64,000 nucleotides of DNA, from contig NZ_LMNA01000012.1 of assembly GCF_001422445.1 (NCBI RefSeq), positions 186,001 to 250,000 on the forward strand. Direction: 5' to 3'. The stretch's first letter is position 1. Every line of letters begins with the position of its first letter. This DNA is from Pseudorhodoferax sp. Leaf274. GTDB lineage: Bacteria; Pseudomonadota; Gammaproteobacteria; Burkholderiales; Burkholderiaceae_C. The notes below the pieces were generated by a model. That model had not been told where the DNA came from, did no database searches, and saw nothing but the letters and a program-made list of their open reading frames with translations. Below, piece by piece: positions 47,172 to 56,473 of this stretch. Position numbers and translations under genes: made by a program.

Positions 47172-47953
47172 TGGCTGCCACGCGCCGTCGATGGATCGCG
47201 CTTTGCGGGGTTGGCTGGCTGCTGTGCGTCCAGTCCGCGCAGGCGCAGTTCGTCGAACTCATCGAAAAGACCAAACCTTCGATCCTGATCGTCGGCACGT
47301 ACAAGGCCACGAGCAGCCCGCGCTTCAACCTGCGCGGAACCGGCTTCGTGGCGGGCGACGGCAACCTGGCCATCACCAATGCGCACGTGCTGCCCAAGCC
47401 GGATGAGCCCTCGGACGGCTCCGATCTCGTGGTGCAGGTGCGGATGGGCCGCGAACTGCAGATGCGCACGGTCACCGTGCTGGAGATCGATCGGTTGCGC
47501 GACCTGGCCTTGCTGCGCTTCTCGGGCGACCCGGCACCGGTGCTGGCGCTGGGCGATTCCGATGCGGTGAAGGAAGGCCAGACCATCGCCTACACCGGCT
47601 TTCCGATCGGTGGGGCGCTTGGCTTTTCGCCGGTGACGCACCGGGGCATGGTGTCGTCGATCACGCCCATCGTGCTGCCGGCCGCCAACGGCCAGGCGCT
47701 CTCGGCGCGCGCCATCCGCAACGCGCGCGATGGCAGCTTCGACATTTTCCAGCTGGATGGAACGGCCTATCCGGGCAACAGCGGCGGCCCGGTGTTCGAC
47801 GTCGCCACCGGCCAGGTGATCGCGGTGATCAACATGGTCTACGTCCGCGGAACGCGCGAAACCGCGTTGTCCCAGCCGTCGGGCATCACCTACGCGATCC
47901 CCGCCAACTTCATCGTGCCGCTGCTGCAACGGCACCAGGGCCAGCCGCGCTGA
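47171..47953 (+). CDS. Exported trypsin-like serine protease
   Basis: A 260-residue S1-type protease with an N-terminal signal peptide (cleavage near 'QSAQAQ', residue 26). Catalytic triad H72 (ITNAHVLP), D111 (RDLALLRF) and S204 (GNSGGPVF). No PDZ domain is present, unlike DegP. Its ATG shares a base with the prsT stop (TGATG), so it is translationally coupled to prsT and probably works with the PEP-CTERM/EPS apparatus in the envelope. It converges on aspS 24 bases away. Confidence 0.9.
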   Translation: MAATRRRWIALCGVGWLLCVQSAQAQFVELIEKTKPSILIVGTYKATSSPRFNLRGTGFVAGDGNLAITNAHVLPKPDEPSDGSDLVVQVRMGRELQMRTVTVLEIDRLRDLALLRFSGDPAPVLALGDSDAVKEGQTIAYTGFPIGGALGFSPVTHRGMVSSITPIVLPAANGQALSARAIRNARDGSFDIFQLDGTAYPGNSGGPVFDVATGQVIAVINMVYVRGTRETALSQPSGITYAIPANFIVPLLQRHQGQPR

Positions 47954-47977
47954 CCGACCCTGGGTGCACGCCGCGTG

Positions 47978-49792
47978 TCAGGCGGCTGCGGTGGGGTTGC
48001 GCAGCCGGATGTGGAGTTCGCGCAGCTGCTTCTCGTCCACGGGCGCCGGTGCCTGCGTCAGCAGGTCCTGGGCGCGCTGCGTCTTGGGGAAGGCGATCAC
48101 GTCGCGGATCGATTCGGCACCCGTCATCAGCGTGACGATGCGGTCCAGGCCGAAGGCCAGGCCGCCATGCGGTGGGGCGCCGTACTGCAGCGCGTCCAGC
48201 AGGAAGCCGAACTTCTGCTGGGCTTCCTCCGCGCTGATCTTGAGCGCGTCGAACACCTTCTGCTGCACGTCGGCGCGGTGGATACGGACCGAGCCGCCAC
48301 CCATCTCCCAGCCGTTGAGCACCATGTCGTAGCCCTTGGAAATGCACTTCTCGGGCGCGGTGACCATCCAGTCCTCGTGACCGTCCTTGGGCGCGGTGAA
48401 CGGGTGGTGCACGGCGGTATAGCGTTGCGATTCCTCGTCGAACTCGAACATCGGAAAGTCCACCACCCACAGCGGTGCCCAGCGGTTCTCGAACAGGCCA
48501 TTCTTCTTGCCGAATTCGCTGTGGCCGATCTTGATGCGCAGGGCGCCGATCGCGTCGTTGACGATCTTCTCCTTGTCGGCGCCGAAGAACAGCAGGTCAC
48601 CGTCCTGCGCGCCGGTGCGGGCCAGCACTTCCTGCAGGGCCTTGTCGTGGAGGTTCTTCACGATGGGCGATTGCAGGCCGTCGCGGCCCTTGGCCAGCTC
48701 GTTGACCTTGATGTAAGCCAGCCCCTTGGCACCGTAGATCTTGACGAACTCTGTGTAGGCGTCGATCTCGCCTCGCGACAGGCCCGTGCCTTCCTTCGCC
48801 GCACCGGGAACGCGCAACGCAACCACGCGGCCGCCCTTGCCGTTGGCGGCAGCCGAGAACACCTTGAAGTCCACATCACCCATGATGTCCGTGAGTTCGG
48901 TGAACTCCAGCTTCACGCGCAGGTCGGGCTTGTCCGAGCCGAAGCGGTGGGCTGCCTCCTGGTAGGTCATGACCGGGAACTCGCCCAGGTCCACGCCCAG
49001 GGTGTTCTTGAAGACCGTCTCGATCATTCCCTGGAACAGCGCGCGGATCTCTTCTTCGCCCAGGAACGAGGTCTCGATGTCGATCTGGGTGAACTCGGGC
49101 TGGCGGTCGGCGCGCAGGTCCTCATCGCGGAAGCACTTGGTGATCTGGTAGTAGCGGTCGTAGCCGGCCACCATCAGCAGCTGCTTGAACAACTGGGGCG
49201 ACTGCGGCAGCGCGAAGAAGTGGCCGTCGTGCACGCGGCTGGGCACCAGGTAGTCGCGTGCGCCTTCGGGCGTGGACTTGCCCAGCATCGGCGTCTCGAT
49301 GTCGATGAAGCCGTTGGCGTCCAGGAACTTGCGCACCTCCATGGCCACGCGGTAGCGCAGCATGAGGTTCTTCTGCATGTAGGGGCGGCGCAGGTCCAGC
49401 ACGCGGTGCGTCAGGCGCGTGGTTTCGCTGAGGTTCTCGTCGTCGATCTGGAACGGCGGCGTGACGGACGGATTGAGCACCGTCAGCTCCTGGCACAACA
49501 CTTCGATCTTGCCGCTCTGGATCGTGTCGTTGGTCGTGCCGGCCGGGCGCGCACGCACCAGGCCCTTGACCTGGACACAGAACTCGTTGCGCAGGCCTTC
49601 GGCGGTGGCGAACATCTCCGGACGGTCGGGGTCACAGACCACCTGCACGTAGCCTTCGCGGTCGCGCAGGTCCACGAAGATCACGCCGCCGTGGTCGCGC
49701 CGACGGTTGACCCAGCCGCACAAGGTCACGGTCTGGCCCATCAGCGCTTCGCTGACGAGGCCGCAGTAGGTGGTACGCATTTGAGATTCCAT
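47978..49792 (-). CDS. aspS: Aspartate--tRNA ligase
   Basis: A 604-residue bacterial-type class II synthetase. N-terminal OB anticodon domain ('[20 protein letters not shown]'), catalytic motifs including '[20 protein letters not shown]' and '[20 protein letters not shown]' (motif 2), the bacterial GAD insertion ('KDGHEDWM' region after it), and motif 3 '[14 protein letters not shown]'. An ATG four codons in (49780) is an alternative start. Third gene of the fmdB-DUF502-aspS operon. Whether it is discriminating for tRNA-Asn was not assessed. Confidence 0.97.
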   Translation of the reverse strand: MESQMRTTYCGLVSEALMGQTVTLCGWVNRRRDHGGVIFVDLRDREGYVQVVCDPDRPEMFATAEGLRNEFCVQVKGLVRARPAGTTNDTIQSGKIEVLCQELTVLNPSVTPPFQIDDENLSETTRLTHRVLDLRRPYMQKNLMLRYRVAMEVRKFLDANGFIDIETPMLGKSTPEGARDYLVPSRVHDGHFFALPQSPQLFKQLLMVAGYDRYYQITKCFRDEDLRADRQPEFTQIDIETSFLGEEEIRALFQGMIETVFKNTLGVDLGEFPVMTYQEAAHRFGSDKPDLRVKLEFTELTDIMGDVDFKVFSAAANGKGGRVVALRVPGAAKEGTGLSRGEIDAYTEFVKIYGAKGLAYIKVNELAKGRDGLQSPIVKNLHDKALQEVLARTGAQDGDLLFFGADKEKIVNDAIGALRIKIGHSEFGKKNGLFENRWAPLWVVDFPMFEFDEESQRYTAVHHPFTAPKDGHEDWMVTAPEKCISKGYDMVLNGWEMGGGSVRIHRADVQQKVFDALKISAEEAQQKFGFLLDALQYGAPPHGGLAFGLDRIVTLMTGAESIRDVIAFPKTQRAQDLLTQAPAPVDEKQLRELHIRLRNPTAAA

Positions 49793-49858
49793 ATCCAGCT
49801 CGGAGGTCTTGGCGCCTGTGCCGGCGCCGTTGGAGGAGAAAGCGCCGGCCCCGCAGGC

Positions 49859-50488
49859 TCAGCGCAATGTCGGGTTCGGGTCGGGCGGCATCACCGGCGC
49901 CACCACACCCATCGAAACGATGTACTTGAGCGCCTCATCGACGCTCATGCGCAGTTCGACGCAATCGCTGGCCTTCACCAGCACGAAATAGCCGCCGGTC
50001 GGGTTCGGCGTGGTCGGCACGTAGACGCTCAGGTAGTCCTGCGGCGGCAGATGGTTGGCCGTGTCGCCGCGCGGCGTGCCGGTCACGAAGGCAATGGTCC
50101 ACATGCCGGCATGCGGCCATTGCACCAGCACCGCGGTGCGGAAGGCGTTGCCGTTTTCCGAGAACACCGTGTCCGACACCTGCTTCACGCCGGAATAGAT
50201 CGAACGCACGATGGGAATGCGGTGCAGCAGGTGGTTCCACCAGTCGACCAGCTTGCGCCCGAGGAAGTTGCTGGCCACGGCGCCGACCGACAGCAGGATG
50301 GCCAGCGCCAGCAAGACGCCGAAGCCGGGCACGTGGAAGCCGAGCAGGCGGTCCGGATGCCATGCGGAGGGCAGGATCAGCAGTGTCTGGTCGAGCGCGC
50401 TGATGACCCACTCGAGCACCCAGGCGGTGATCACCGCAGGCACCACGACGAGCAGGCCCGTGGCCAGCCATTTGCGCAAGGCGTTCAT
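49859..50488 (-). CDS. DUF502 membrane protein
   Basis: A 209-residue membrane protein with two N-terminal transmembrane segments ('KWLATGLLVVVPAVITAWVL', 'GFGVLLALAILLSVGAVASN'), then 'RKLVDWWNHLLHRIPIVRSI', 'YSGVKQVSDTVF' and 'GYFVLVKASDCVELRMSVDE', all typical of DUF502. Function unknown. It lies 10 bases after fmdB and 66 bases before aspS; a 6-bp GGCGCC inverted repeat (49811-49828) is in that gap. Confidence 0.9.
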   Translation of the reverse strand: MNALRKWLATGLLVVVPAVITAWVLEWVISALDQTLLILPSAWHPDRLLGFHVPGFGVLLALAILLSVGAVASNFLGRKLVDWWNHLLHRIPIVRSIYSGVKQVSDTVFSENGNAFRTAVLVQWPHAGMWTIAFVTGTPRGDTANHLPPQDYLSVYVPTTPNPTGGYFVLVKASDCVELRMSVDEALKYIVSMGVVAPVMPPDPNPTLR

Positions 50489-50498
50489 CGGCGGGCGC

Positions 50499-50852
50499 TC
50501 AGGTGCTGCCGGACGACGGGGTGGACGGCGTAGGGCTGGCGGCGGGCGCGACGGCCGCAGTGGCAGCCGCCGGTGCGGGTGCCGGCGCAGGGCTGGCCGC
50601 TGCATCGCCGGCCGGCGCGGGTGCGCTCTCGCCGGGCTTCGCCGCGGGCGCGCCGCCAGCGGCGTTGCCGTTGTTGCGGAAATCCGTCACGTACCAGCCC
50701 GAGCCCTTGAGCTGAAAGCCGGCGGCAGTCAACTGCTTGCGAAATGCCTCGGCCCCGCATTGCGGGCACACGGTCAGCGGCGCGTCGGAGATCTTTTGCA
50801 GAACATCCTTGGCATGGCCGCAGGACTCGCATCGGTAGGCATAGATTGGCAT
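50499..50852 (-). CDS. FmdB-type zinc ribbon protein
   Basis: A 117-residue protein: an N-terminal zinc ribbon ('MPIYAYRCESCGHAKDVLQK', then 'CPQCG') of the FmdB family, and a C-terminal half of Ala/Pro/Ser low complexity. The CxxC pairs are at about residues 8-11 and 29-32. Role unknown, perhaps regulatory. First gene of the operon with DUF502 and aspS, with a perfect TATAAT about 38 bases upstream. Confidence 0.9.
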   Translation of the reverse strand: MPIYAYRCESCGHAKDVLQKISDAPLTVCPQCGAEAFRKQLTAAGFQLKGSGWYVTDFRNNGNAAGGAPAAKPGESAPAPAGDAAASPAPAPAPAAATAAVAPAASPTPSTPSSGST

Positions 50853-50889
50853 GGCGTGGCGGGCGCAGGTGGGCTCAAAAAAACCCTCG

Positions 50890-50895
50890 ATTATA
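50890..50895 (-). promoter_or_regulatory. -10 element of the fmdB-DUF502-aspS operon
   Basis: The minus strand reads TATAATCGAGGGTTTTTTT, a perfect hexamer followed by CG and a T-run as in the rpsP and rplS promoters. Transcription would start near 50883, giving a leader of about 30 bases. Confidence 0.6.
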
Positions 50896-50920
50896 GGCCG
50901 CGGCCCGCCCGCGAAGCGCT

Positions 50921-52366
50921 TCAGGTGCTGCGCACGAGCGGGCGGTGGCTGGCGTGCCGATCGGCGATCCACTGCGGCGCCAGCGAACCGGCCAGCATGC
51001 CCGCCACCGAGGCCAGCACGCCGGCCAGTTGCGCCGGGAATACTTCGCCCCAGGGCGAGTACATGACGGCCAGCCAGGTGCCGATGCCGGCGATGACGGC
51101 CAGGATGGCCCCCTGGGTGCTCGCGCGCTTCCAGTACAGGCCGAACACCAGTGGCACGAAGGCGCCGACCAGTGGCACCTGGTAGGCACCCGACACGAGC
51201 TCGTAGATCGACGTGCCCTGCATGGCGATGGAGTACGCCAGCACACAGGCGCTGAACACCAGCACCGTGATGCGCATGGTCAGCAGTTCCTGCCTGTCGC
51301 TGGTGCGCGGCACGAACTGGCGCCAGATGTTCTCGGTGAAGGTGACCGAAGGCGCCAGCAGCGTGGCCGATGCGGTCGACTTGATGGCCGACAGCAGCGC
51401 ACCGAAGAACAGCACCTGCATCACGAACGGCATCTTCTCCATGACCAGCGTGGGCAGGATCTTCTGCGGATCGTCGGCCAGCAGCGCCTGGGTCTGCTCG
51501 GGCATGATGATCAGCGCGCTGGCCACCAGGAACATCGGCACGAAAGCGAACAGGATGTACATGGTGCCGCCGATCACGGGGCCCTTGGTGGCGGCCGAGA
51601 CGCTGTTGGCCGACATCACGCGCTGGAACACGTCCTGCTGCGGGATCGAGCCCAGCATCATCGTCATGGCGGCGGCGAAGAAGAACAGCATGTCGTGCAG
51701 GCTGGGCTCGGGCCAGAACTTGAACAGGTCGCGGCTGACCGCCAGGTCGATCACCTTGTCGGCACCGCCGGCCATCTGTCCGGCGAACACCGCCAGCACG
51801 GCCAGGCCGGCCACCAGGATGATCATCTGGATGAAGTCCGTCACGGCGACCGACCACATGCCGCCGAACAGCGTGTAGGCCAGGATGGACACCACGCCGA
51901 TCACCATGCCGGTCGCGATGCCGATGGCGCCGCCCGACAGCAGGTGGAAGACCAGGCCCAGCGCAGTGACCTGGGCCGAGACCCAGCCCAGGTAGCTCAG
52001 CATGATGATCAGCGAGCACCCCACCTCGACCACGCGGCCATAGCGTTCGCGGTAGTAATCGCTGATGGTCAGCAAGTCCATCTTGTAGAGCTTGGCGGCG
52101 AAGAACAGGCCCACCAGGATCAGGCAGAAGCCGGCGCCGAAGGGGTCCTCGACCACGCCGCCCAGCCCGCCCTGGACGAACTTTGCGGGGATGCCCATCA
52201 CGGTTTCCGAGCCGAACCAGGTCGCGAACGTGGTCGTCACGATCATGATGAGCGGCAGGTTCTTGCCCGCGACCGCGAAGTCCGCGGTGGTCTTCACCCT
52301 GCGCGCGGCCCACAGGCCCACGGCAATGGTGGCGAGGAGGTAGACGAACACCAGTGTCAGCAACAC
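50921..52366 (-). CDS. Sodium:solute symporter family protein
   Basis: A 481-residue SSS transporter with about 13 membrane segments. 'DFAVAGKNLPLIMIVTTTFA', 'TISDYYRERYGRVVE', 'LAYTLFGGMWSVAVTDFIQM' and 'PSVTFTENIWRQF' match the family. Substrate unknown (proline, pantothenate or organic acids are all possible). It starts with GTG at 52366. It lies 30 bases downstream of ubiB on the same strand. A shallow resemblance to sensor-kinase-linked SSS proteins was not pursued. Confidence 0.88.
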   Translation of the reverse strand: MLLTLVFVYLLATIAVGLWAARRVKTTADFAVAGKNLPLIMIVTTTFATWFGSETVMGIPAKFVQGGLGGVVEDPFGAGFCLILVGLFFAAKLYKMDLLTISDYYRERYGRVVEVGCSLIIMLSYLGWVSAQVTALGLVFHLLSGGAIGIATGMVIGVVSILAYTLFGGMWSVAVTDFIQMIILVAGLAVLAVFAGQMAGGADKVIDLAVSRDLFKFWPEPSLHDMLFFFAAAMTMMLGSIPQQDVFQRVMSANSVSAATKGPVIGGTMYILFAFVPMFLVASALIIMPEQTQALLADDPQKILPTLVMEKMPFVMQVLFFGALLSAIKSTASATLLAPSVTFTENIWRQFVPRTSDRQELLTMRITVLVFSACVLAYSIAMQGTSIYELVSGAYQVPLVGAFVPLVFGLYWKRASTQGAILAVIAGIGTWLAVMYSPWGEVFPAQLAGVLASVAGMLAGSLAPQWIADRHASHRPLVRST

Positions 52367-52396
52367 GATCCCAGTTCTCCGGTCAAGAGTGGTTGT

Positions 52397-53968
52397 TCAG
52401 AACAGCTGCACGCGCACCCACAGCTGCATGGCCAGCAAGCCCAAAGCAAAACCGATGCCGCCATAGATGATGCCCTGCAGCAACCGGTTGGTCCGGCGCT
52501 GCTCGGCCACCAGCTGCAGCAGCTGCCGGTCGTGCTGCCCGGACGTGCCCCCGCGGCGCAGGTAGTCGACCAGCAGGCGCGGCAGCTCGGGCAGAAGCTT
52601 GGCATAGCGCGGTGCCTCGTCGCGCAGCTGGCGCAGCAGGGCCTGCGGGCCGATCTGCTGCATCATCCATTTCTCCAGGAAGGGCTTGGCCGTGGCCCAC
52701 AGGTCGAGGTCGGGGTCGAGCTCGCGGCCCAGGCCCTCGATGTTCAGCAGCGTCTTTTGCAGCAGCACCAGCTGGGGCTGGATCTCCACGTGGAAGCGGC
52801 GCGAGGTCTGGAACAGCCGCATCAGCACCATGCCCAGCGAAATCTCCTTGAGCGGGCGGTCGAAGTAGGGCTCGCAGACCGCGCGGATGGCCGCCTCCAG
52901 CTCGTCCACCCGCGTGTTCGCCGGCACCCAGCCCGACTCGATGTGCAGCTCGGCCACACGCTTGTAGTCGCGGCGGAAGAAGGCCGTGAAGTTCTGCGCC
53001 AGGTATTCCTTGTCGAACTCGGTCAGCGTGCCGACGATGCCGAAGTCCAGGGAGATGTAGCGTCCGAACGTGGCGGGATCCAGGCTCACCTGGATGTTGC
53101 CGGGGTGCATGTCGGCGTGGAAGAAGCCATCGCGGAACACCTGCGTGAAGAAGATCGTCACGCCATCGCGCGCCAGCCGGTGCATGTCGACACCGGCCTC
53201 GCGCAGCCGTGCGGTCTGGCCGATGGGCACGCCCTTCATGCGCTCCATGACGATCACATCGGGCGCGCAGTAGTCCCAGAACATCTCGGGGATGAGCACC
53301 AGGTCCAGGTCGGCCATGTTGCGGCGCAACTGGGCCGCGCTGGAGGCTTCGCGCAGCAGGTCGAGCTCGTCGTGCAGGTACTTGTCGAACTCGCCCACCA
53401 CCTCCAGCGGCTTGAGCCGCTTGGCCTCGTTGGACGCACGCTGCACCCAGCCGGCCAGCATGCGCATCAGCGCCAGGTCGTTCTCGATGGTGGCCAGCAT
53501 GCCGGGGCGCAGCACCTTCACGGCCACCTCGCGCTGCTCGCCCTTGCGCGTGCGCAGCACGGCGAAATGCACCTGCGCGATGGAGGCACTGGCGATCGGC
53601 GTGCGGTCGAACTGCACGAAGATCTCGTCGAGCGGTTTGCGGAACGCGCGCTCGACCGTGGCGACCGCGATGTCGGACGGGAAGGGCGGCACGCGATCCT
53701 GAAGCCGCGCCAGTTCGTCGGCGATGTCGGGCGGCAGCAGGTCGCGCCGCGTCGACAGCACCTGGCCGAACTTCACGAACAGCGGCCCCAGGCGCTCCAT
53801 CGCCTCGCGCAGGCGCTGGCCGCGCGGTGCGCTGAGGTCGCGGCCCACCGACAGCACGCGCGTGAGCCCGCGCAGCCAGGGCTGGCGAAAGCTGGAGAGC
53901 ACCAGCTCGTCCAGTCCATAGCGCAGCGCGATCCAGGAAATGTAGGCGCCGCGGGCGAATTGCCTCAC
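52397..53968 (-). CDS. ubiB: Ubiquinone biosynthesis protein UbiB
   Basis: A 523-residue atypical kinase-like protein (ABC1/ADCK/UbiB). '[20 protein letters not shown]' holds the KxGQ motif; '[14 protein letters not shown]' the Ala-rich loop; '[12 protein letters not shown]' and '[10 protein letters not shown]' the catalytic and metal Asp loops. Two C-terminal transmembrane segments ('[20 protein letters not shown]'). It supports coenzyme Q synthesis, probably by handling Q intermediates in the membrane. It starts with GTG at 53968, in a GTGA overlap with a 13-codon frame after ubiJ. Confidence 0.93.
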   Translation of the reverse strand: MRQFARGAYISWIALRYGLDELVLSSFRQPWLRGLTRVLSVGRDLSAPRGQRLREAMERLGPLFVKFGQVLSTRRDLLPPDIADELARLQDRVPPFPSDIAVATVERAFRKPLDEIFVQFDRTPIASASIAQVHFAVLRTRKGEQREVAVKVLRPGMLATIENDLALMRMLAGWVQRASNEAKRLKPLEVVGEFDKYLHDELDLLREASSAAQLRRNMADLDLVLIPEMFWDYCAPDVIVMERMKGVPIGQTARLREAGVDMHRLARDGVTIFFTQVFRDGFFHADMHPGNIQVSLDPATFGRYISLDFGIVGTLTEFDKEYLAQNFTAFFRRDYKRVAELHIESGWVPANTRVDELEAAIRAVCEPYFDRPLKEISLGMVLMRLFQTSRRFHVEIQPQLVLLQKTLLNIEGLGRELDPDLDLWATAKPFLEKWMMQQIGPQALLRQLRDEAPRYAKLLPELPRLLVDYLRRGGTSGQHDRQLLQLVAEQRRTNRLLQGIIYGGIGFALGLLAMQLWVRVQLF

Positions 53969-54006
53969 GGCGCGGCTTTCATGCCGGCGGCCATGTCGAC
54001 CGTCAT
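53965..54006 (-). CDS. 13-codon frame bridging ubiJ and ubiB
   Basis: [13 protein letters not shown] plus stop. Its ATG overlaps the ubiJ stop (ATGA) and its TGA overlaps the ubiB GTG (GTGA). It could be a coupling frame that hands ribosomes from ubiJ to ubiB, or just the remnant of a longer ubiB start. No function for the peptide is claimed. Confidence 0.25.
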   Translation of the reverse strand: MTVDMAAGMKAAP

Positions 54007-54548
54007 AGCGGGCGCTTGCCGCGCGCGCCGCTGGCGAGCGCCACGAACTTCTTCAGCGCCGCGGAAGCAGCCCGGCCAACCTGGCCGAGCGCATGGGCCG
54101 GCGCATCGCCGACCAGGCGCGACAGGTCTTCCTCGATGTCCCAGCGCACGTGCTCGATGAGCCAGTTCACATCGGCCGCCAGCTGCACATCACCTTCGAT
54201 GCGGATGCCGGGCTTGTCGCCGCGCAGCAGCGTCTGCGCCAGCGCGGCCGCGGACTCCTCGGTCACGGTCAGCGTCAGGTCGGCCGGCGTCAGCGCGTCG
54301 GCCAGGTCCAGCAGCCCGGCGGGCGTGGCCAACAGGTGCAGGGTGAACTGGCGCCACTGAAAGCGCACGGCGCGGCCCTGGTGGCGCAGCAGCCTTTCCA
54401 TGGCTTGCGGCTCCTGCATCAGCACATGGTTCAGCAGCAGCACCAGACGCCGGTGGAATTCATCCACGGCCCAGGCGGGCGGCTGCAGCGAACTGCCAAC
54501 GCGGTCTAGCAGACCGCCCAGAAAAGAAAAAGGGGACGATGTGGCCAT
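54003..54548 (-). CDS. ubiJ: Ubiquinone biosynthesis accessory factor UbiJ (SCP2-like)
   Basis: A 181-residue protein with an SCP2-like sterol/lipid-carrier fold in the N-terminal two thirds ('[20 protein letters not shown]', '[20 protein letters not shown]', '[20 protein letters not shown]') and a helical tail ('[20 protein letters not shown]'). UbiJ presents Q intermediates to the Ubi complex. A possible -10 (AATAAT at 54561-54556) is only 7 bases from the ATG, so a leaderless message is possible. Confidence 0.88.
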   Translation of the reverse strand: MATSSPFSFLGGLLDRVGSSLQPPAWAVDEFHRRLVLLLNHVLMQEPQAMERLLRHQGRAVRFQWRQFTLHLLATPAGLLDLADALTPADLTLTVTEESAAALAQTLLRGDKPGIRIEGDVQLAADVNWLIEHVRWDIEEDLSRLVGDAPAHALGQVGRAASAALKKFVALASGARGKRPL

Positions 54549-54596
54549 GTCCCCGATTATTTCCGCGTTTGCGCCGCATACCGCGGCGCGGGCGCT

Positions 54597-55604
54597 TTAT
54601 TGCAGTGCCTGGACACCAGCCACCAGCCAGCCGACGTGGCCCGCCTTGGGCTTGGTCATGTTCCAGACTTCGCGGAACGGGCTCGGGCCGGCCGAGGGCT
54701 CCTCGCGGATCATGCCGGAGAACTCCACGCTGGCCATGTAGTCGTCGCCCAGGTCCTCGATGCCCAGCAGCTTGGCGTCCAGCATGACCACGTCGGTCTT
54801 GTTCGACAGGCCGCCGGTGTGGGCCTCGCGTTCCTTGAGCTGGGCCTGGATCTCGCCCAGCATGGTGTCGGTCATCATGGCGCGCAGCGAGGAGATGTCG
54901 GCGCGGTCCCAGGCCGATTGCAGCGTCACGAAGTTGCGCTTGGCGGCGACCAGGAAGCCGTCGGTGTCGAAGTCGGCCGGGATGCCCCAGGTTTGCGAAC
55001 CCGACAGGCCCGAGCCGATCACCACGCCGGTGGTGCCGACGCCCGCGGTGCCTGCGTCGAACGCGGTGGCGTTGCGCTCCCAGGGGCGGGCCGAGGCGTC
55101 GTTGCCGACGTTCTCGGGCCGGTAGCTGCGCGGCACCTCGGGTGCCTGCGGCGAGGCCGGGCCCGCGCCCTGGAAGGCGAACGGACTGCGGTTGGCCTGC
55201 TGTGGCTGCGCGCCGCGGCGCGCACGCATCACCGCACCGATGACCACCATGGCCATCAGCACCAGCAAGGCGATCAGCATGAACTGGCCGAAGGCTTCGC
55301 CCAGGCCCAGCGACGATGCCAGCCAGGCCAGCCCTAGGCCCGCTGCCAGGCCGCCCAGCATTGCGCCCCAGGGGCGCTTGGGTTGTGCGGCAGCCGCATT
55401 GGGCGCTGCGGCCGCCTTGTTCGGCACGGCGTTGTTGGTCGACTGCGCGGGTGCGGCCGGTGCCTGCGGCGCGGCTTCACGCTGCGTCACGTTGTTCGAT
55501 TGCTTGCCGAAGGACTTGCCCCCGCCCATGCGGCGCTGTGCGTCAGCGTCGGTACCCAGCGTCAACATCAGTGCGCCGGCCAGAATCACGGTCCAGAACT
55601 TCAT
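54597..55604 (-). CDS. Tim44-like domain protein
   Basis: A 335-residue exported or membrane-linked protein: signal peptide (cleavage after 'GTDADA'), an Ala/Pro/Asn/Gln-rich linker (residues 25-75), two hydrophobic stretches ('GAMLGGLAAGLGLAWLASSL', 'LIALLVLMAMVVIGAVM'), another linker, and a C-terminal Tim44-like domain ('FLVAAKRNFVTLQSAWDRAD', 'LREMM'-type block, 'VEFSGMIREE'). Function in bacteria unknown. It lies between ubiE and ubiJ on the same strand, a common arrangement in this group. Confidence 0.88.
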   Translation of the reverse strand: MKFWTVILAGALMLTLGTDADAQRRMGGGKSFGKQSNNVTQREAAPQAPAAPAQSTNNAVPNKAAAAPNAAAAQPKRPWGAMLGGLAAGLGLAWLASSLGLGEAFGQFMLIALLVLMAMVVIGAVMRARRGAQPQQANRSPFAFQGAGPASPQAPEVPRSYRPENVGNDASARPWERNATAFDAGTAGVGTTGVVIGSGLSGSQTWGIPADFDTDGFLVAAKRNFVTLQSAWDRADISSLRAMMTDTMLGEIQAQLKEREAHTGGLSNKTDVVMLDAKLLGIEDLGDDYMASVEFSGMIREEPSAGPSPFREVWNMTKPKAGHVGWLVAGVQALQ

Positions 55605-55643
55605 CGAGGTCTCCTCGTCGTCTTCAAATCAAAAAAGGGCGGT

Positions 55644-56375
55644 TCAGCACTTGATGCCCACGTGCAGCGCCACCATGCCGCCGGTCATGTTGTGATAGTC
55701 CACGTGGCCGAATCCCTGTGCCTGCATGAGGCCTTTGAGCGCCTGCTGGTCAGGGTGCATGCGGATCGATTCGGCCAGGTAGCGGTAGCTGGCGTCGTCG
55801 CCGGCGACCATCTTGCCGATCCGTGGCAGCACCTTGAAGGAGTACCAGTCGTACGCCTTCTCCAGCGGCTTGGCCACCTTGGAGAACTCCAGCACGAGCA
55901 GCTTGCCGCGCGGCTTGAGCACGCGGCACATCTCGGCGATGGCCTTGTCCTTGTGCGTCATGTTGCGCAGGCCGAAGGCCACGCTCACGAGGTCGAAGCT
56001 CTCGTCGGCGAAGGGCAGGGCTTCGGCGTCGCAGACCATGCTGGGCACCACCACGCCGTCGTCGAGCAGGCGGTCGCGGCCGGTGCGGAGCATGGCTTCG
56101 TTGATGTCGGTGTGCACCACCAGGCCGCTGCGGCCCGCGCTCTTCGCGAAGCTGCGCGTGAGGTCGCCGGTGCCGGCCGCGATGTCCAGCACGTGCTGGC
56201 CTTCGCGCACGTTGGCCACCAGCGTGGTGTAGCGCTTCCAGGCCCGGTGCAGCCCGGCGGACATGAGGTCGTTCATGAGGTCGTACTTGGGCGCGACCGA
56301 ATCGAACACCTCCCGCACGCGGCTGGCCTTCTCCGTCTCGTCGACGGACTGGAAACCGAAATGGGTGGATGACAT
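55644..56375 (-). CDS. ubiE: Ubiquinone/menaquinone C-methyltransferase UbiE
   Basis: A 243-residue SAM methyltransferase: start [20 protein letters not shown], '[20 protein letters not shown]', motif I '[12 protein letters not shown]', '[20 protein letters not shown]', '[20 protein letters not shown]' and '[20 protein letters not shown]'. It methylates 2-polyprenyl-6-methoxy-1,4-benzoquinol. The ATG at 56375 is used; a TTG 21 bases upstream is less likely. A 9-bp hairpin lies 26 bases upstream. Confidence 0.96.
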   Translation of the reverse strand: MSSTHFGFQSVDETEKASRVREVFDSVAPKYDLMNDLMSAGLHRAWKRYTTLVANVREGQHVLDIAAGTGDLTRSFAKSAGRSGLVVHTDINEAMLRTGRDRLLDDGVVVPSMVCDAEALPFADESFDLVSVAFGLRNMTHKDKAIAEMCRVLKPRGKLLVLEFSKVAKPLEKAYDWYSFKVLPRIGKMVAGDDASYRYLAESIRMHPDQQALKGLMQAQGFGHVDYHNMTGGMVALHVGIKC

Positions 56376-56401
56376 GTTGCGAATCCTAGGACACAAGGGG
56401 T

Positions 56402-56425
56402 GTGCAGGGACTCACATCCCTGCAC
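56402..56425 (-). repeat. Perfect hairpin upstream of ubiE
   Basis: GTGCAGGGA (56402-56410), a 6-base loop, TCCCTGCAC (56417-56425). It lies in the gap between the DUF971 stop and the ubiE start and is not followed by a T-run on either strand. Possibly an RNA stem in the operon message. Confidence 0.5.
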
Positions 56426-56473
56426 CAGATCGGGGATTGTGGTGCGCTTTGCGCCACAGTGGGCGCGGCGCCG

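Noticed and set aside
47975-50533. Plus-strand open frame of 852 codons opposite aspS
   Set aside because: aspS, DUF502 and fmdB on the minus strand explain the region.
50945-54160. Plus-strand open frame of 1,071 codons
   Set aside because: It is opposite the symporter, ubiB and ubiJ, all recognised families. Its composition (His, Gln, Ala, Arg, Asp) is that of a shadow.
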